The translations under genes were made by a program, and so were the position numbers. DNA of 64,000 nucleotides from Rhizobium herbae (lineage in GTDB: Bacteria > Pseudomonadota > Alphaproteobacteria > Rhizobiales > Rhizobiaceae). The DNA lies in assembly GCF_019511375.1 (NCBI RefSeq), contig NZ_JAEUAO010000005.1, forward strand, positions 186,001 through 250,000. The letters are read 5' to 3'. The notes under the pieces are model-generated. The model worked only from the letters and a program-made list of their open reading frames with translations. It did no database searches and was not told where the DNA came from. Positions 43,998-54,031 of this stretch are shown here, in pieces (the first letter of the stretch is position 1; each line of letters starts with the position of its first letter).

Positions 43998-44909
43998 GTG
44001 GGTCTCAACACAAAGCTTATCGGCGCCGCGTTTGCGGTGCTCGTTGCCGCCGCCGCGGCAAATGCTCAGGTCGTCGTCGCTTCCAAGATCGATACCGAAG
44101 GCGGCGTGCTCGGCAACATCATCCTGGCCGTCCTGAATGCCAACAACATCCAGACGACCGATCGGGTGCAGCTTGGGGCGACGCCCGTCGTACGCAAGGC
44201 GATCATCGCCGGCGAGATCGACATCTATCCGGAATATACCGGCAACGCCGCCTTCTTCTTCGAAAAGGCCGACGACCCGCTCTGGAAGGATGCGGCCAAG
44301 GGTTACGAAGAGGCCAAGAAGCTCGATTACGACGCCAACAAGATCGTCTGGCTGACGCCGTCGCCGGCCAACAACACCTGGGCCGTCGCCGTTCGCAAGG
44401 ATCTTGCCGATGCCAACGGCATCAAGACCTTCAGCGACTTCGGCAAATATGTCTCCGGCGGCGGCAAGGTCGTGCTCGCGGCCTCCTCGGAATTCGTCAA
44501 TTCGGCGGCGGCGCTTCCGGCGTTCCAGACCGCCTATGGCTTCACGCTGAAGTCTGACCAGCTGATCACCCTATCGGGCGGCGACACCGCAGCGACGATC
44601 TCGGCAGCCGCCAATCAGACCAACGGGGCCAATGCGGCCATGGTCTACGGCACGGATGGCGGCATCGCGCCGTCCGGCCTGGTGGTTCTGGAGGACGACA
44701 AATCCGTCCAGCCGGTCTATCAGCCGACGCCGATCATCCGCGAGGCGGCGCTGAAGGAGCATCCCGAGATCGAAACGCTGCTGAAGCCGGTGTTCGAGAA
44801 GCTGGACCTGACGACGCTGCAGGAACTGAACGGCCGCGTCCAGGTGGGTGGCGAACCGGCCAAGTCGGTGGCGGCGGACTTTTTGAAGAAGAATGGCTTT
44901 CTGAAATAA
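43998..44909 (+). CDS. osmF: Osmoprotectant ABC transporter binding protein OsmF/YehZ
   Basis: This 303-residue OpuAC-type periplasmic binding protein starts at the GTG at 43998, 7 bases after AAGGGAG. A signal peptide (about 22 residues, ending AANAQ) follows at once. Characteristic segments are VVVASKIDTEGGVLGNIIL, IAGEIDIYPEYTGNAAFF and the aromatic-rich quaternary-ammonium pocket region. It is the first gene of a yehZYXW-order operon. YehZ has low affinity for glycine betaine in E. coli, so the true ligand is open. Confidence 0.92.
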   Translation: MGLNTKLIGAAFAVLVAAAAANAQVVVASKIDTEGGVLGNIILAVLNANNIQTTDRVQLGATPVVRKAIIAGEIDIYPEYTGNAAFFFEKADDPLWKDAAKGYEEAKKLDYDANKIVWLTPSPANNTWAVAVRKDLADANGIKTFSDFGKYVSGGGKVVLAASSEFVNSAAALPAFQTAYGFTLKSDQLITLSGGDTAATISAAANQTNGANAAMVYGTDGGIAPSGLVVLEDDKSVQPVYQPTPIIREAALKEHPEIETLLKPVFEKLDLTTLQELNGRVQVGGEPAKSVAADFLKKNGFLK

Positions 44910-44923
44910 GCTGCCTCGAGTTC

Positions 44924-44955
44924 AAGGCCGGTTTCGTGACCGGAACCGGCCTTTT
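44924..44955 (+). terminator. Terminator/attenuator between osmF and yehY
   Basis: AAGGCCGGTT pairs perfectly with AACCGGCCTT around a 10-base loop, followed by TTTT, 14 bases after the osmF stop. It looks like a real intrinsic terminator inside the operon, giving high binding-protein and low permease expression. Confidence 0.8.
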
Positions 44956-44976
44956 CCACTCTGCAAGGATGCCGGT

Positions 44977-46143
44977 TTGAGCCTTCGATTGGATAAGTTG
45001 GGCGTGGTGATCGCGCTTCTGGTTGCCTATGGCACGCTCGTCGCGCCATTTGCGACCTTTCGCGCAAATCGTATCGTGCCGGGAGAGGCGAAATCGATCC
45101 TTGCGGCGCTGCCTGTGGGCGCCGGCGTTGTGCTGCTCGGCCTTATGGTTGTCGCCGCCGCGATCATCCTTCTGAAAACGCCGGCGCTGCTCAGGCTCGC
45201 TGCAGCGGCGGTTTCGCTTGGCGCGATTGCGCTTTTCATCGGCTTGACGGCTACGTATCTGACGCCGCCTGAAAACACCTATGCCCGCGTGTCGCCGGCT
45301 TCCGGGTTCTGGGTCCTTTTGTTTGCCAACGCCCTGCTCGCCGCCGATTCGATCACGCGGCTGAGGCCGAGGCCGGGCGTACGGGTCCTGCTGCTGCTCG
45401 CGACCCTCGCTGGCGCCACCGCGATCCTGGTGTCGGGGCTCTGGGACGGACTGTCGATCCTCAAGGAATATGCCGGCCGCGCCGACGTGTTCTGGCTGGA
45501 GGCGGGCAGGCACGTGGCGCTGGCGCTCGGCTCGCTGTTTGCCTCGGTCGTCGTCGGCCTGCCACTCGGCATTCTCTGCCATCGCGTCGAGCCCTTGCGC
45601 GCCGGTGTGCTCAACACGCTGAACCTCATCCAGACGATCCCGTCGATCGCGCTGTTCGGCATTCTGATCGCACCGCTCGGCTGGATTGCCGTGAATGTGC
45701 CGGGGGCGGCCGCGATCGGCATTCGCGGCATCGGTGCGGCTCCGGCTTTCGTGGCGCTATTTCTCTATTCGCTGCTGCCGGTGGTCGCCAATACCGTGGT
45801 CGGGCTTGCCGGCGTGCCGCGCGAGGCCAATGAGGCGGCACGCGGCATCGGCATGACGGACCGACAGCGACTTTTCGGCATCGAGCTGCCGCTCGCCATG
45901 CCGGTCATTCTCACCGGCATCCGCATCGTGCTCGTGCAGAATATCGGCCTTGCGACCATCGCGGCCCTGATCGGCGGCGGCGGCTTCGGCGTTTTCGTGT
46001 TCCAGGGGATCGGCCAGACGGCGATGGATCTGGTGCTTCTCGGCGCAGTGCCGACGGTGGTGCTTGCCTTTGCTGCAGCCATCGTGCTCGACGCCCTCAT
46101 CGAAATGAACACTCCGTCGCAAAACCGAGGCAGGACCGCATGA
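44977..46143 (+). CDS. yehY: Osmoprotectant ABC transporter permease YehY
   Basis: This 388-residue permease has several extra N-terminal helices before the transport domain, as in E. coli YehY (385). The start is TTG at 44977 with AAGGA 8 bases upstream. The EAA loop is EANEAARGIGMTDRQRLFGIELPLAMP. It overlaps the ATPase gene by 4 bases. Confidence 0.9.
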   Translation: MSLRLDKLGVVIALLVAYGTLVAPFATFRANRIVPGEAKSILAALPVGAGVVLLGLMVVAAAIILLKTPALLRLAAAAVSLGAIALFIGLTATYLTPPENTYARVSPASGFWVLLFANALLAADSITRLRPRPGVRVLLLLATLAGATAILVSGLWDGLSILKEYAGRADVFWLEAGRHVALALGSLFASVVVGLPLGILCHRVEPLRAGVLNTLNLIQTIPSIALFGILIAPLGWIAVNVPGAAAIGIRGIGAAPAFVALFLYSLLPVVANTVVGLAGVPREANEAARGIGMTDRQRLFGIELPLAMPVILTGIRIVLVQNIGLATIAALIGGGGFGVFVFQGIGQTAMDLVLLGAVPTVVLAFAAAIVLDALIEMNTPSQNRGRTA

Positions 46144-47078
46144 TCGAGATCGACGGCATCACCAAGCGCTACGATGGCACCGCGGTCGTCGACAATGTGA
46201 CGATGACGATTGCGCCGCGCACGGTGACGGTCATTGTCGGCACCTCCGGTTCCGGCAAGACGACGCTGTTGCGCATGATCAACCGGCTGGTCGAGCCGAG
46301 CGCCGGCGCCATTCGGCTCGACGGTGACGACAACCGCTCGATGCCGGGCTACGAGCTGCGCCGCCGCATCGGCTATGCCATCCAGGGGCATGGGCTTTTT
46401 CCGCATCGCACCGTTGCGCAGAATATCGCCACCGTGCCGGTGCTGCTCGGCTGGGACAAGGGGCGCATAGATGCCAAGGTGAGGGAACTGCTGGCGTTGT
46501 TCCAGCTCGACCCCGCTATCTTCGCCGCGCGGTTTCCGCATGAGTTGTCCGGCGGGCAGCAGCAGCGGGTCGGCGTGGCACGGGCGCTGGCGGCGGAGCC
46601 GAAGGTTCTCCTGATGGACGAGCCGTTCGGCGCGCTCGACCCGATCATCAGGGCCAAGGCGCAGGCCGATCTTCTCGACATCCAGAGGCTCCTGAAAACG
46701 ACGATCGTGCTGGTGACGCACGATATGGACGAGGCGTTTCATCTCGCCGACAAGATCGCCGTCATGGACAAGGGCGAACTCGTCCAATACGGCACGCCCG
46801 CCGAGCTGGTGACGAACCCGGCGACGGAGTTCGTCCAGACGCTGATCGGCGCCAGCGAGCGGCCTTTCCGGCTTTTGTCGATCGAGACGGCGGGGCAGGC
46901 GGTGGAGCCTGGCACAGCCGATGGACAGCCCGTTGACGCGGCAACCAGCCAGCGCGACGTGCTTTCCGAACTGCTGTGGACCGGCCGCGATGCGTTGCCG
47001 GTGGCGGCCGCTGACGGCACGCTTATCGGGAAAGTGACCTTGGAAGGGCTCGCCCGGCGCGCAGCAAGGCCGCAATGA
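46140..47078 (+). CDS. yehX: Osmoprotectant ABC transporter ATPase YehX
   Basis: This 312-residue OpuCA-type ATPase has Walker A GTSGSGKTT, signature LSGGQQQR, Walker B VLLMDEP and an H-loop in VTHDMDEAFH. Its short CBS-like C-terminal region keeps only part of one CBS repeat (LLWTGRDALPVAAADGTLIGKVTLE). It overlaps both neighbours by 4 bases. Confidence 0.93.
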   Translation: MIEIDGITKRYDGTAVVDNVTMTIAPRTVTVIVGTSGSGKTTLLRMINRLVEPSAGAIRLDGDDNRSMPGYELRRRIGYAIQGHGLFPHRTVAQNIATVPVLLGWDKGRIDAKVRELLALFQLDPAIFAARFPHELSGGQQQRVGVARALAAEPKVLLMDEPFGALDPIIRAKAQADLLDIQRLLKTTIVLVTHDMDEAFHLADKIAVMDKGELVQYGTPAELVTNPATEFVQTLIGASERPFRLLSIETAGQAVEPGTADGQPVDAATSQRDVLSELLWTGRDALPVAAADGTLIGKVTLEGLARRAARPQ

Positions 47079-47815
47079 GGGCCTGGCTTCCCTCTCTCCT
47101 GCGTGCCGCTCTGCTGGCAATCCTGCTTGCATTCCTTGTCTCGCCCGGCTGGTTCGAACCGCTCCTGAAGCCGCTGGTGCAGGACAATGCGCCGGCGATC
47201 TACAATCAGGGCAGCCTGCTGACCCTGACGCTTCTGCACCTGCGCACCGTGGCAATCGCCACAATCGCCGCCATCATCGTCGCCGTGACGCTCGCCATTC
47301 TCGTCACGCGGCCCTTCGGGGCGGAATTCCTGCCTTTGTCGCGCAGCCTGGTGAATGTCGGCCAGACATTTCCGCCGGTAGCGGTTCTGGCGCTGGCGGT
47401 GCCGGCCCTCGGTTTCGGCGAGAAGCCGACGCTGGTGGCGCTGTTTCTCTACGGCCTTCTGCCGATCTTCGAGAATACGCTGACGGGTCTGACGACCCTG
47501 CCGCCCTCGGTGATGGAGGCGGCGCGCGGCGCCGGCATGACGGATCGCCAGCGCCTCTTCAGGGTGGAACTACCGCTGGCGATGCCGGTGATCCTCGCAG
47601 GCGTTCGCCTGTCGGTGGTGATCAGCCTGGCCACCGCGACGATCGGCTCGACGGTCGCGGCCAAGACGCTCGGCGAAGTTATCATCGCCGGGCTGCAATC
47701 CAACAATATCGCTTTCGTGCTACAGGGCGGGCTGATCGTCGGGGCGCTGGCCGTGCTGATCTATGACGGGCTGTCGGCGATTGAGGCCGTCCTGGCGCGA
47801 CGGGCGGGCCTGTAG
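47075..47815 (+). CDS. yehW: Osmoprotectant ABC transporter permease YehW
   Basis: This 246-residue OpuC-type permease (E. coli YehW is 243) has about six helices. The coupling loop is SVMEAARGAGMTDRQRLFRVELPLAMP, nearly the same as that of YehY. It is the last gene of the importer operon. Confidence 0.92.
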   Translation: MRAWLPSLLRAALLAILLAFLVSPGWFEPLLKPLVQDNAPAIYNQGSLLTLTLLHLRTVAIATIAAIIVAVTLAILVTRPFGAEFLPLSRSLVNVGQTFPPVAVLALAVPALGFGEKPTLVALFLYGLLPIFENTLTGLTTLPPSVMEAARGAGMTDRQRLFRVELPLAMPVILAGVRLSVVISLATATIGSTVAAKTLGEVIIAGLQSNNIAFVLQGGLIVGALAVLIYDGLSAIEAVLARRAGL

Positions 47816-47954
47816 ATCACGCCCTTTGGTCGTCGACCATTTAGAGGGGTTTGGCTATTGCCGACGTAAAATGGCTTACAGGGGCTGGAGAAATTCGGTT
47901 TGCCTCTTAGTTTCAGCGAGAGACGGGAAACCAAGAGCGAAAGGACCCCACGCA

Positions 47955-48428
47955 ATGGCAAAGAACACCATCTGCCTATGGTATGACAAGGACGCTGAAG
48001 CTGCCGCCCGATTCTACGCCGAAACCTTCCCCGACAGCGCAGTGGGTACTGTCATTCGCGCGCCTGGAGACTATCCAAGCGGCAAGCAGGGAGACGCCTT
48101 GGTTGTTGAATTCACCGTCGCCGGTATTCCTTGTATCGGTTTGAACGGCGGTTCCGCGTTCAAACACAACGAAGCCTTTTCATTTCAGATCGCAACTGAC
48201 GATCAGGAAGAAACCGACCGTTACTGGAACGCCATCGTCGGCAATGGAGGCCAGGAAAGTGAGTGCGGCTGGTGCAAAGACAAATGGGGTGTGTCCTGGC
48301 AGATCACGCCACGCGTACTGACCGAAGCGCTTGCGGTCGGCGGTGATCAAGCGAAGCGTGCTTTTGATGCGATGATGACGATGAGGAAGATCGACGTTGG
48401 GGCGATCGAAGCTGCGCGGCGTGGTTGA
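47955..48428 (+). CDS. PhnB-like VOC family protein
   Basis: This 157-residue vicinal-oxygen-chelate protein is of the PhnB/3-demethylubiquinone methyltransferase-like group. It has ICLWYDKDAEAAARFYAETFPDS, GIPCIGLNGG, and the C-terminal WCKDKWGVSWQITPRVL. Despite the name PhnB, this family has no proven role in phosphonate use. Codon use is a little more AT-rich than that of its neighbours. The ATG at 47955 is the family start. Confidence 0.88.
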   Translation: MAKNTICLWYDKDAEAAARFYAETFPDSAVGTVIRAPGDYPSGKQGDALVVEFTVAGIPCIGLNGGSAFKHNEAFSFQIATDDQEETDRYWNAIVGNGGQESECGWCKDKWGVSWQITPRVLTEALAVGGDQAKRAFDAMMTMRKIDVGAIEAARRG

Positions 48429-48692
48429 GACGCCCATCGCGCCGGAGCGTCCGCTTCTGGCCGCGCAAGGCGGGCATCTGCACCGCCTTCAGGTCGGCTG
48501 GTGACCCACATGAAATCTCGCACGTCGAGGCCGCCGTCAGGTTCGATCAGCGAGCGGAAGAGCGCCGGATTTCGTGCCGGTCAGCGTCCGGACAATTGTC
48601 GCGCTGGCGTTTCGACGGCGGAACTGGCGGGCATCTCTGTCTTCTGGGTAAGCGGCGGTGCCTCATTCATTTCGATCACACTCGGCATGAAA
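48429..48692. other. Intergenic region between the VOC gene and agaL2
   Basis: These bases lie between convergent genes. Open frames exist on both strands, but none has recognisable features. It may contain gene remnants. A terminator follows at 48693. Confidence 0.45.
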
Positions 48693-48725
48693 GGAAAACC
48701 CCGGAATTGTTGTTCCGGGGTTTCC
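48693..48725 (-). terminator. Terminator of the agp operon
   Basis: A stem of about 11 bp (AAACCCCGGAA / TTCCGGGGTTT) with a 6-base loop is followed on the minus strand by TTTTCCTT. It lies 24 bases after the agaL2 stop. Confidence 0.88.
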
Positions 48726-48748
48726 TCGTCGCGCAACCGGGAGAAGAG

Positions 48749-50119
48749 TTACGCGGCTTGGACCTTTTTGGAGACCCGGGCCCATTCCGGGATCCACTGG
48801 CCGTGTGCGGCCAAAAGATCATCGGTCAGCGACCAGATCTGGTCGAGATCGAGCTCGGCGGCCGTATGCGGGTCCATCATCGCGGCATGATAGAGGTGCT
48901 CGCGGTTCTCTGTCATCAGGGCGGCGACCGTCAGTTCCTGCACGTTGATGTTGGTGCGGATCAGCGCCGTCAACTGAGGCGGCAGGTCGCCGATGAAAGT
49001 CGGCTGGATGCCGTTTTCATCGACGAGGCAGGGGACTTCGGCGGCGCAATTGTCCGGCAGCGACGTGATGCAGCCATTGTTGCGCAGGTTGCCGTAGATC
49101 ACCGACGGCTCGCCGGTCCAGACGGAGTTCATGATCGAGGAGGCGTATTCCTTCGACTGAGCGACCTCGATCTTGTCGGCCGTGCGGTAAGCGGCTGCCT
49201 CGCCCTTCCATCTCTCGACCTGCTCGATGCAGCGCTTGGGATATTCGTCGAGCGGAATGCCGAATTTCTCGATCAGGTCCTCGCGGCCTTCCTTGATGAA
49301 ATAAGGTGTGTATTCGGCGAAGTGCTCAGAGCTCTCGGTGACGAAATAGCCGAGCCGGGTCAGCATCTCGTAGCGCACCTTGTTGGGGCAGCGCGGGTTC
49401 CAGGTCGGCTTCGGCGCCCGGCCTTCGCGGTAGCCGCGCACGAGATCCGGATAGAGGTTGCGGTAGGAGCCGTCCGGTTGGCGATGCTCGAACTTCAGGA
49501 AGAAAGCCATGTGGTTGATGCCGGCCGAGCGGTAGCGGATTTCCTCATAGGGGATGTCGAGGTCGTGGGCGAGTTCCATCGCCGTGCCCTGCACCGAGTG
49601 GCAGAGGCCGACCTGCTTGATCTTCGGGTATTTCTCGGCGATCGCCCAGGTGTTGATCGCCATCGGGTTGACGTATTGCAAGAGGATCGCCTCGGGGCAG
49701 ACCTGCATCATGTCTTCGCAGATCTTCCAGAGATGCGGCACGGTTCTGAGCCCACGCATGATGCCGCCGACGCCGAGCGTGTCGGCGATCGTCTGGCGCA
49801 GCCCGTATTTCTTCGGCACCTCGAAATCGGTGACGGTGCAGGGCTCGTAACCGCCGATCTGGAAGGCGACGACGACGAAATCGGCACCCTCGAGAGCTTT
49901 GCGCTGGTTGGAATGCAACTCGATGGTTGCCTTTGCACCGAGCGTCGAGATCAGTTTCCTGACGACGATCTCGCTTTCTTCAAGCCGCTGCGGGTTGATG
50001 TCCATCAGCGCGATCTTCGCGCCTGATAGCGCCGGACGCTGCAGCACGTCGCCGATGATGTTCTTCATGAAGACCGTCGAGCCGGCGCCGATGAAGGTGA
50101 TTTTGGGTTGTCTCGCCAT
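48749..50119 (-). CDS. agaL2: GH4 alpha-galactosidase (AgaL2/MelA-like)
   Basis: This 456-residue family 4 glycoside hydrolase has the N-terminal NAD site KITFIGAGSTVF (about 6-17). Catalytic/metal residues are in VNPMAINTWA, GLCHSVQGTA (metal Cys) and AGINHMAFF (metal His). GH4 enzymes need NAD+ and Mn(II) and cleave by redox-elimination; this subgroup contains MelA alpha-galactosidase. It is the last gene of the agp operon and hydrolyses imported melibiose/raffinose-type sugars. Assignment of the number 1 or 2 follows the remembered S. meliloti gene order. Confidence 0.88.
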   Translation of the reverse strand: MARQPKITFIGAGSTVFMKNIIGDVLQRPALSGAKIALMDINPQRLEESEIVVRKLISTLGAKATIELHSNQRKALEGADFVVVAFQIGGYEPCTVTDFEVPKKYGLRQTIADTLGVGGIMRGLRTVPHLWKICEDMMQVCPEAILLQYVNPMAINTWAIAEKYPKIKQVGLCHSVQGTAMELAHDLDIPYEEIRYRSAGINHMAFFLKFEHRQPDGSYRNLYPDLVRGYREGRAPKPTWNPRCPNKVRYEMLTRLGYFVTESSEHFAEYTPYFIKEGREDLIEKFGIPLDEYPKRCIEQVERWKGEAAAYRTADKIEVAQSKEYASSIMNSVWTGEPSVIYGNLRNNGCITSLPDNCAAEVPCLVDENGIQPTFIGDLPPQLTALIRTNINVQELTVAALMTENREHLYHAAMMDPHTAAELDLDQIWSLTDDLLAAHGQWIPEWARVSKKVQAA

Positions 50120-50142
50120 GGAATAAGCCTCTTGTCTAGCGA

Positions 50143-51813
<1,671 letters not shown>

Positions 51814-51824
51814 GGGTCGTCTCC

Positions 51825-52946
51825 TCAGTATGGATCGACGGCGTCGCGCAGGCCATCGCCCAGCGCATTGAACGCAAAGACGGTGACGAGCACGAAGGCC
51901 ACGGGGGAAAGGATCCAGGGATAGGATCCGATGACGGAATAGGTCGAGGTGTCCTGCAGCATCAGCCCCCAGGAGATCAGCGGCGGCTTTACCGCAAAGC
52001 CGAGGAAGCCGAGGAAGGATTCAAGCAGCACCACGCTCGGGATCGCCAACGTGACGGAGACGATCACATGGCTCATGACGTTGGGGAAGATATGCTGGAA
52101 GATGATGCGCCGGTCTGTGGCGCCGATCGCCATGGCCGCGCGGACATAGTCGATCCGAGCAAGCGCCAGCGTCTTGCCGCGCACTTCGCGTGACATCTGC
52201 GCCCAGCCGAGTGCCGACATCACGACGATGACGAAGGCGAGGAAGACGTTTGTCGGCGCCGTTACCGGGATCAACGAGGTTAGCGCTAGGTAGAGCGGCA
52301 ATTGCGGAAAGGCGAGCACGAGTTCGACGAAGCGCTGCATCCAGTTATCGAAACGGCCCCCGAAATAGCCCGACACCATGCCGATGGTGGTGCCGACGAC
52401 CGTGACGATGAAGACCACCGTCAATGCGATCATGAGAGAGACGCGCGAGCCGTAGAAGATGCGTGACAGCACATCGCGGCCGAACTTGTCGGTGCCGAGG
52501 AAATTGACCGGCGTGCCATCGACGGCGCCGAAGAAGTGCCGGTCGGTGGGGATCAGACCGAGGAGCCGGTAGCTGAAACCCTTGACGAAAAAGCCGAGGT
52601 CTTTCGGATTGGTATAGTCCGGGCCGACGATCGGCTGGAAGGTGATCGGGTCAAGCTCTGTGCCCTCGCCGACCTGATAGGTGCGCGGCCAGACGAGGTT
52701 GCCCTCCTGATCGGTGATGCTGATCGTCTGCGGCGGCGCAAAGCCAACGCCTGTCAGCTTCGGATCGACAGGTGAAAAGAACTCGGCAAAGATCGTCATG
52801 ATCATCAACAGGCACACGAAGATCAGCCCGATCATGCCGGTCCAGGACCGCTTCAGACGGCGCCAGACGAGGGCGCGATACGTTTCGTTGCCGTGATGCG
52901 GTGCCGGCACCGGCACTGTGACGGTTGTTTGAACGTCGGCTTTCAT
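51825..52946 (-). CDS. agpC: Alpha-galactoside ABC transporter permease AgpC
   Basis: This 373-residue OppC/YejE-type permease has helix 1 at about residues 36-57 and a periplasmic insert of about 100 residues. The core starts at FLGTDKFGRDVLSRIFYGSRVS and the coupling loop is DYVRAAMAIGATDRRIIFQHIFPN. The start at 52946 overlaps the agpB stop by 4 bases. The longer upstream frame is agpB in another phase. Confidence 0.9.
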   Translation of the reverse strand: MKADVQTTVTVPVPAPHHGNETYRALVWRRLKRSWTGMIGLIFVCLLMIMTIFAEFFSPVDPKLTGVGFAPPQTISITDQEGNLVWPRTYQVGEGTELDPITFQPIVGPDYTNPKDLGFFVKGFSYRLLGLIPTDRHFFGAVDGTPVNFLGTDKFGRDVLSRIFYGSRVSLMIALTVVFIVTVVGTTIGMVSGYFGGRFDNWMQRFVELVLAFPQLPLYLALTSLIPVTAPTNVFLAFVIVVMSALGWAQMSREVRGKTLALARIDYVRAAMAIGATDRRIIFQHIFPNVMSHVIVSVTLAIPSVVLLESFLGFLGFAVKPPLISWGLMLQDTSTYSVIGSYPWILSPVAFVLVTVFAFNALGDGLRDAVDPY

Positions 52947-53956
52947 GCGTGTGCCCCTCCACCAAGGCGGACCCGAGGATCGAGCATGGCCAAAAGCATG
53001 TCGGCGATGATGTTGCCGACGATGAGTGTTGCCGACAGGACCAGCATGAACGTGGCCGTGACATAGACGTCGCCCACCCACATCGAGCCGACGATGGCCG
53101 GGCCGACAGTCGGCAGCGCGAAGATGATTGCCGTCTCGATCTCGCCGGTCAGCATGTAAGGCAGCACGACGCCCTGGTACATGACCAGCGGATGCAGCGC
53201 GTTCGGGACGGCGTGGCGCAGGATGACGGCGCGTTCGGAGAGGCCCTTTGCGCGCGCGGTTTCGACATATTGGGCGTTCAGCGTATCGAGCAGATTGCCG
53301 CGCATCACCCGCATATTGTAGGCGAGGCCGCCGAAGGTGGCGATGGCGATCACCGGCCAGACGTGCTTCACCAGATCGACGAACTTGTCCCAGGACCAGG
53401 GCGCGCCGCCGTAGCGGGCCGAGTGGAAACTGTTGATCTCGGTGACGTTGAAATGAAACACCATGATGTAGACGATGATCAGCGCCATCAGGAAGCGCGG
53501 CACCGTCATGCCGAGGAACGAAATGCCGGATAGCAGGCTATCGACCCAGGAATATTGCCGGGTGGCGGCGAGAATACCGAAGGTGATGCCGATCACCGAG
53601 GCGAGGATATGGCAGACAAGAGCCAGCGCCAGTGTGCGGGGCAGGCGTTCGCCCACAACCTCGGCCACCGGCTTGTTGTAGAACAGGCTATGGCCGAAAT
53701 CGCCGCGCGTGACGATGCCCGTGACCCAGTTGACGTATTGCACGGGTAGCGGCTTATCAAGGCCGTTGGCGATCCTGTAGGCCTGAGCCTGGGCGTCGGC
53801 TTCCTCGAAGGAGGCGCCACCCTGGTTGATCATTTGCGAGCGGATATAGTCGCTGTAGTCGCCCGGCGGCGCCTGGATGATCGCGAAGGTCACGACGCTC
53901 AGCACGAAGAGCACCGGGATTGCGGATGCGATGCGCACAAGCAGAAATCGGAACAT
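52943..53956 (-). CDS. agpB: Alpha-galactoside ABC transporter permease AgpB
   Basis: This 337-residue OppB/YejB-type permease begins MFRFLLVRIASAIPVLFVLSVV and has six helices. The coupling loop is YVETARAKGLSERAVILRHAVPNALHP. It forms the pore with AgpC. A strong hairpin stands between it and agpA. Confidence 0.9.
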   Translation of the reverse strand: MFRFLLVRIASAIPVLFVLSVVTFAIIQAPPGDYSDYIRSQMINQGGASFEEADAQAQAYRIANGLDKPLPVQYVNWVTGIVTRGDFGHSLFYNKPVAEVVGERLPRTLALALVCHILASVIGITFGILAATRQYSWVDSLLSGISFLGMTVPRFLMALIIVYIMVFHFNVTEINSFHSARYGGAPWSWDKFVDLVKHVWPVIAIATFGGLAYNMRVMRGNLLDTLNAQYVETARAKGLSERAVILRHAVPNALHPLVMYQGVVLPYMLTGEIETAIIFALPTVGPAIVGSMWVGDVYVTATFMLVLSATLIVGNIIADMLLAMLDPRVRLGGGAHA

Positions 53957-53989
53957 GGCTGTTGGGTTCTCTTGTGTGTTCGTGGGGCT

Positions 53990-54016
53990 GCTCCGGCCGA
54001 GATCGGCGGCCGGAGC
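53990..54016 (-). terminator. Intercistronic stem-loop between agpA and agpB
   Basis: A perfect 10-bp stem (GCTCCGGCCG / CGGCCGGAGC) with a 7-base loop lies 15 bases after the agpA stop, without a T-tract. It probably serves as a stabiliser of agpA mRNA. Confidence 0.7.
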
Positions 54017-54031
54017 GTGTTTTGGGACAGA

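Noticed and set aside
48425..50026. Plus-strand 533-codon frame opposite agaL2
   Set aside because: It is a shadow of a GH4 gene; no recognisable motif.
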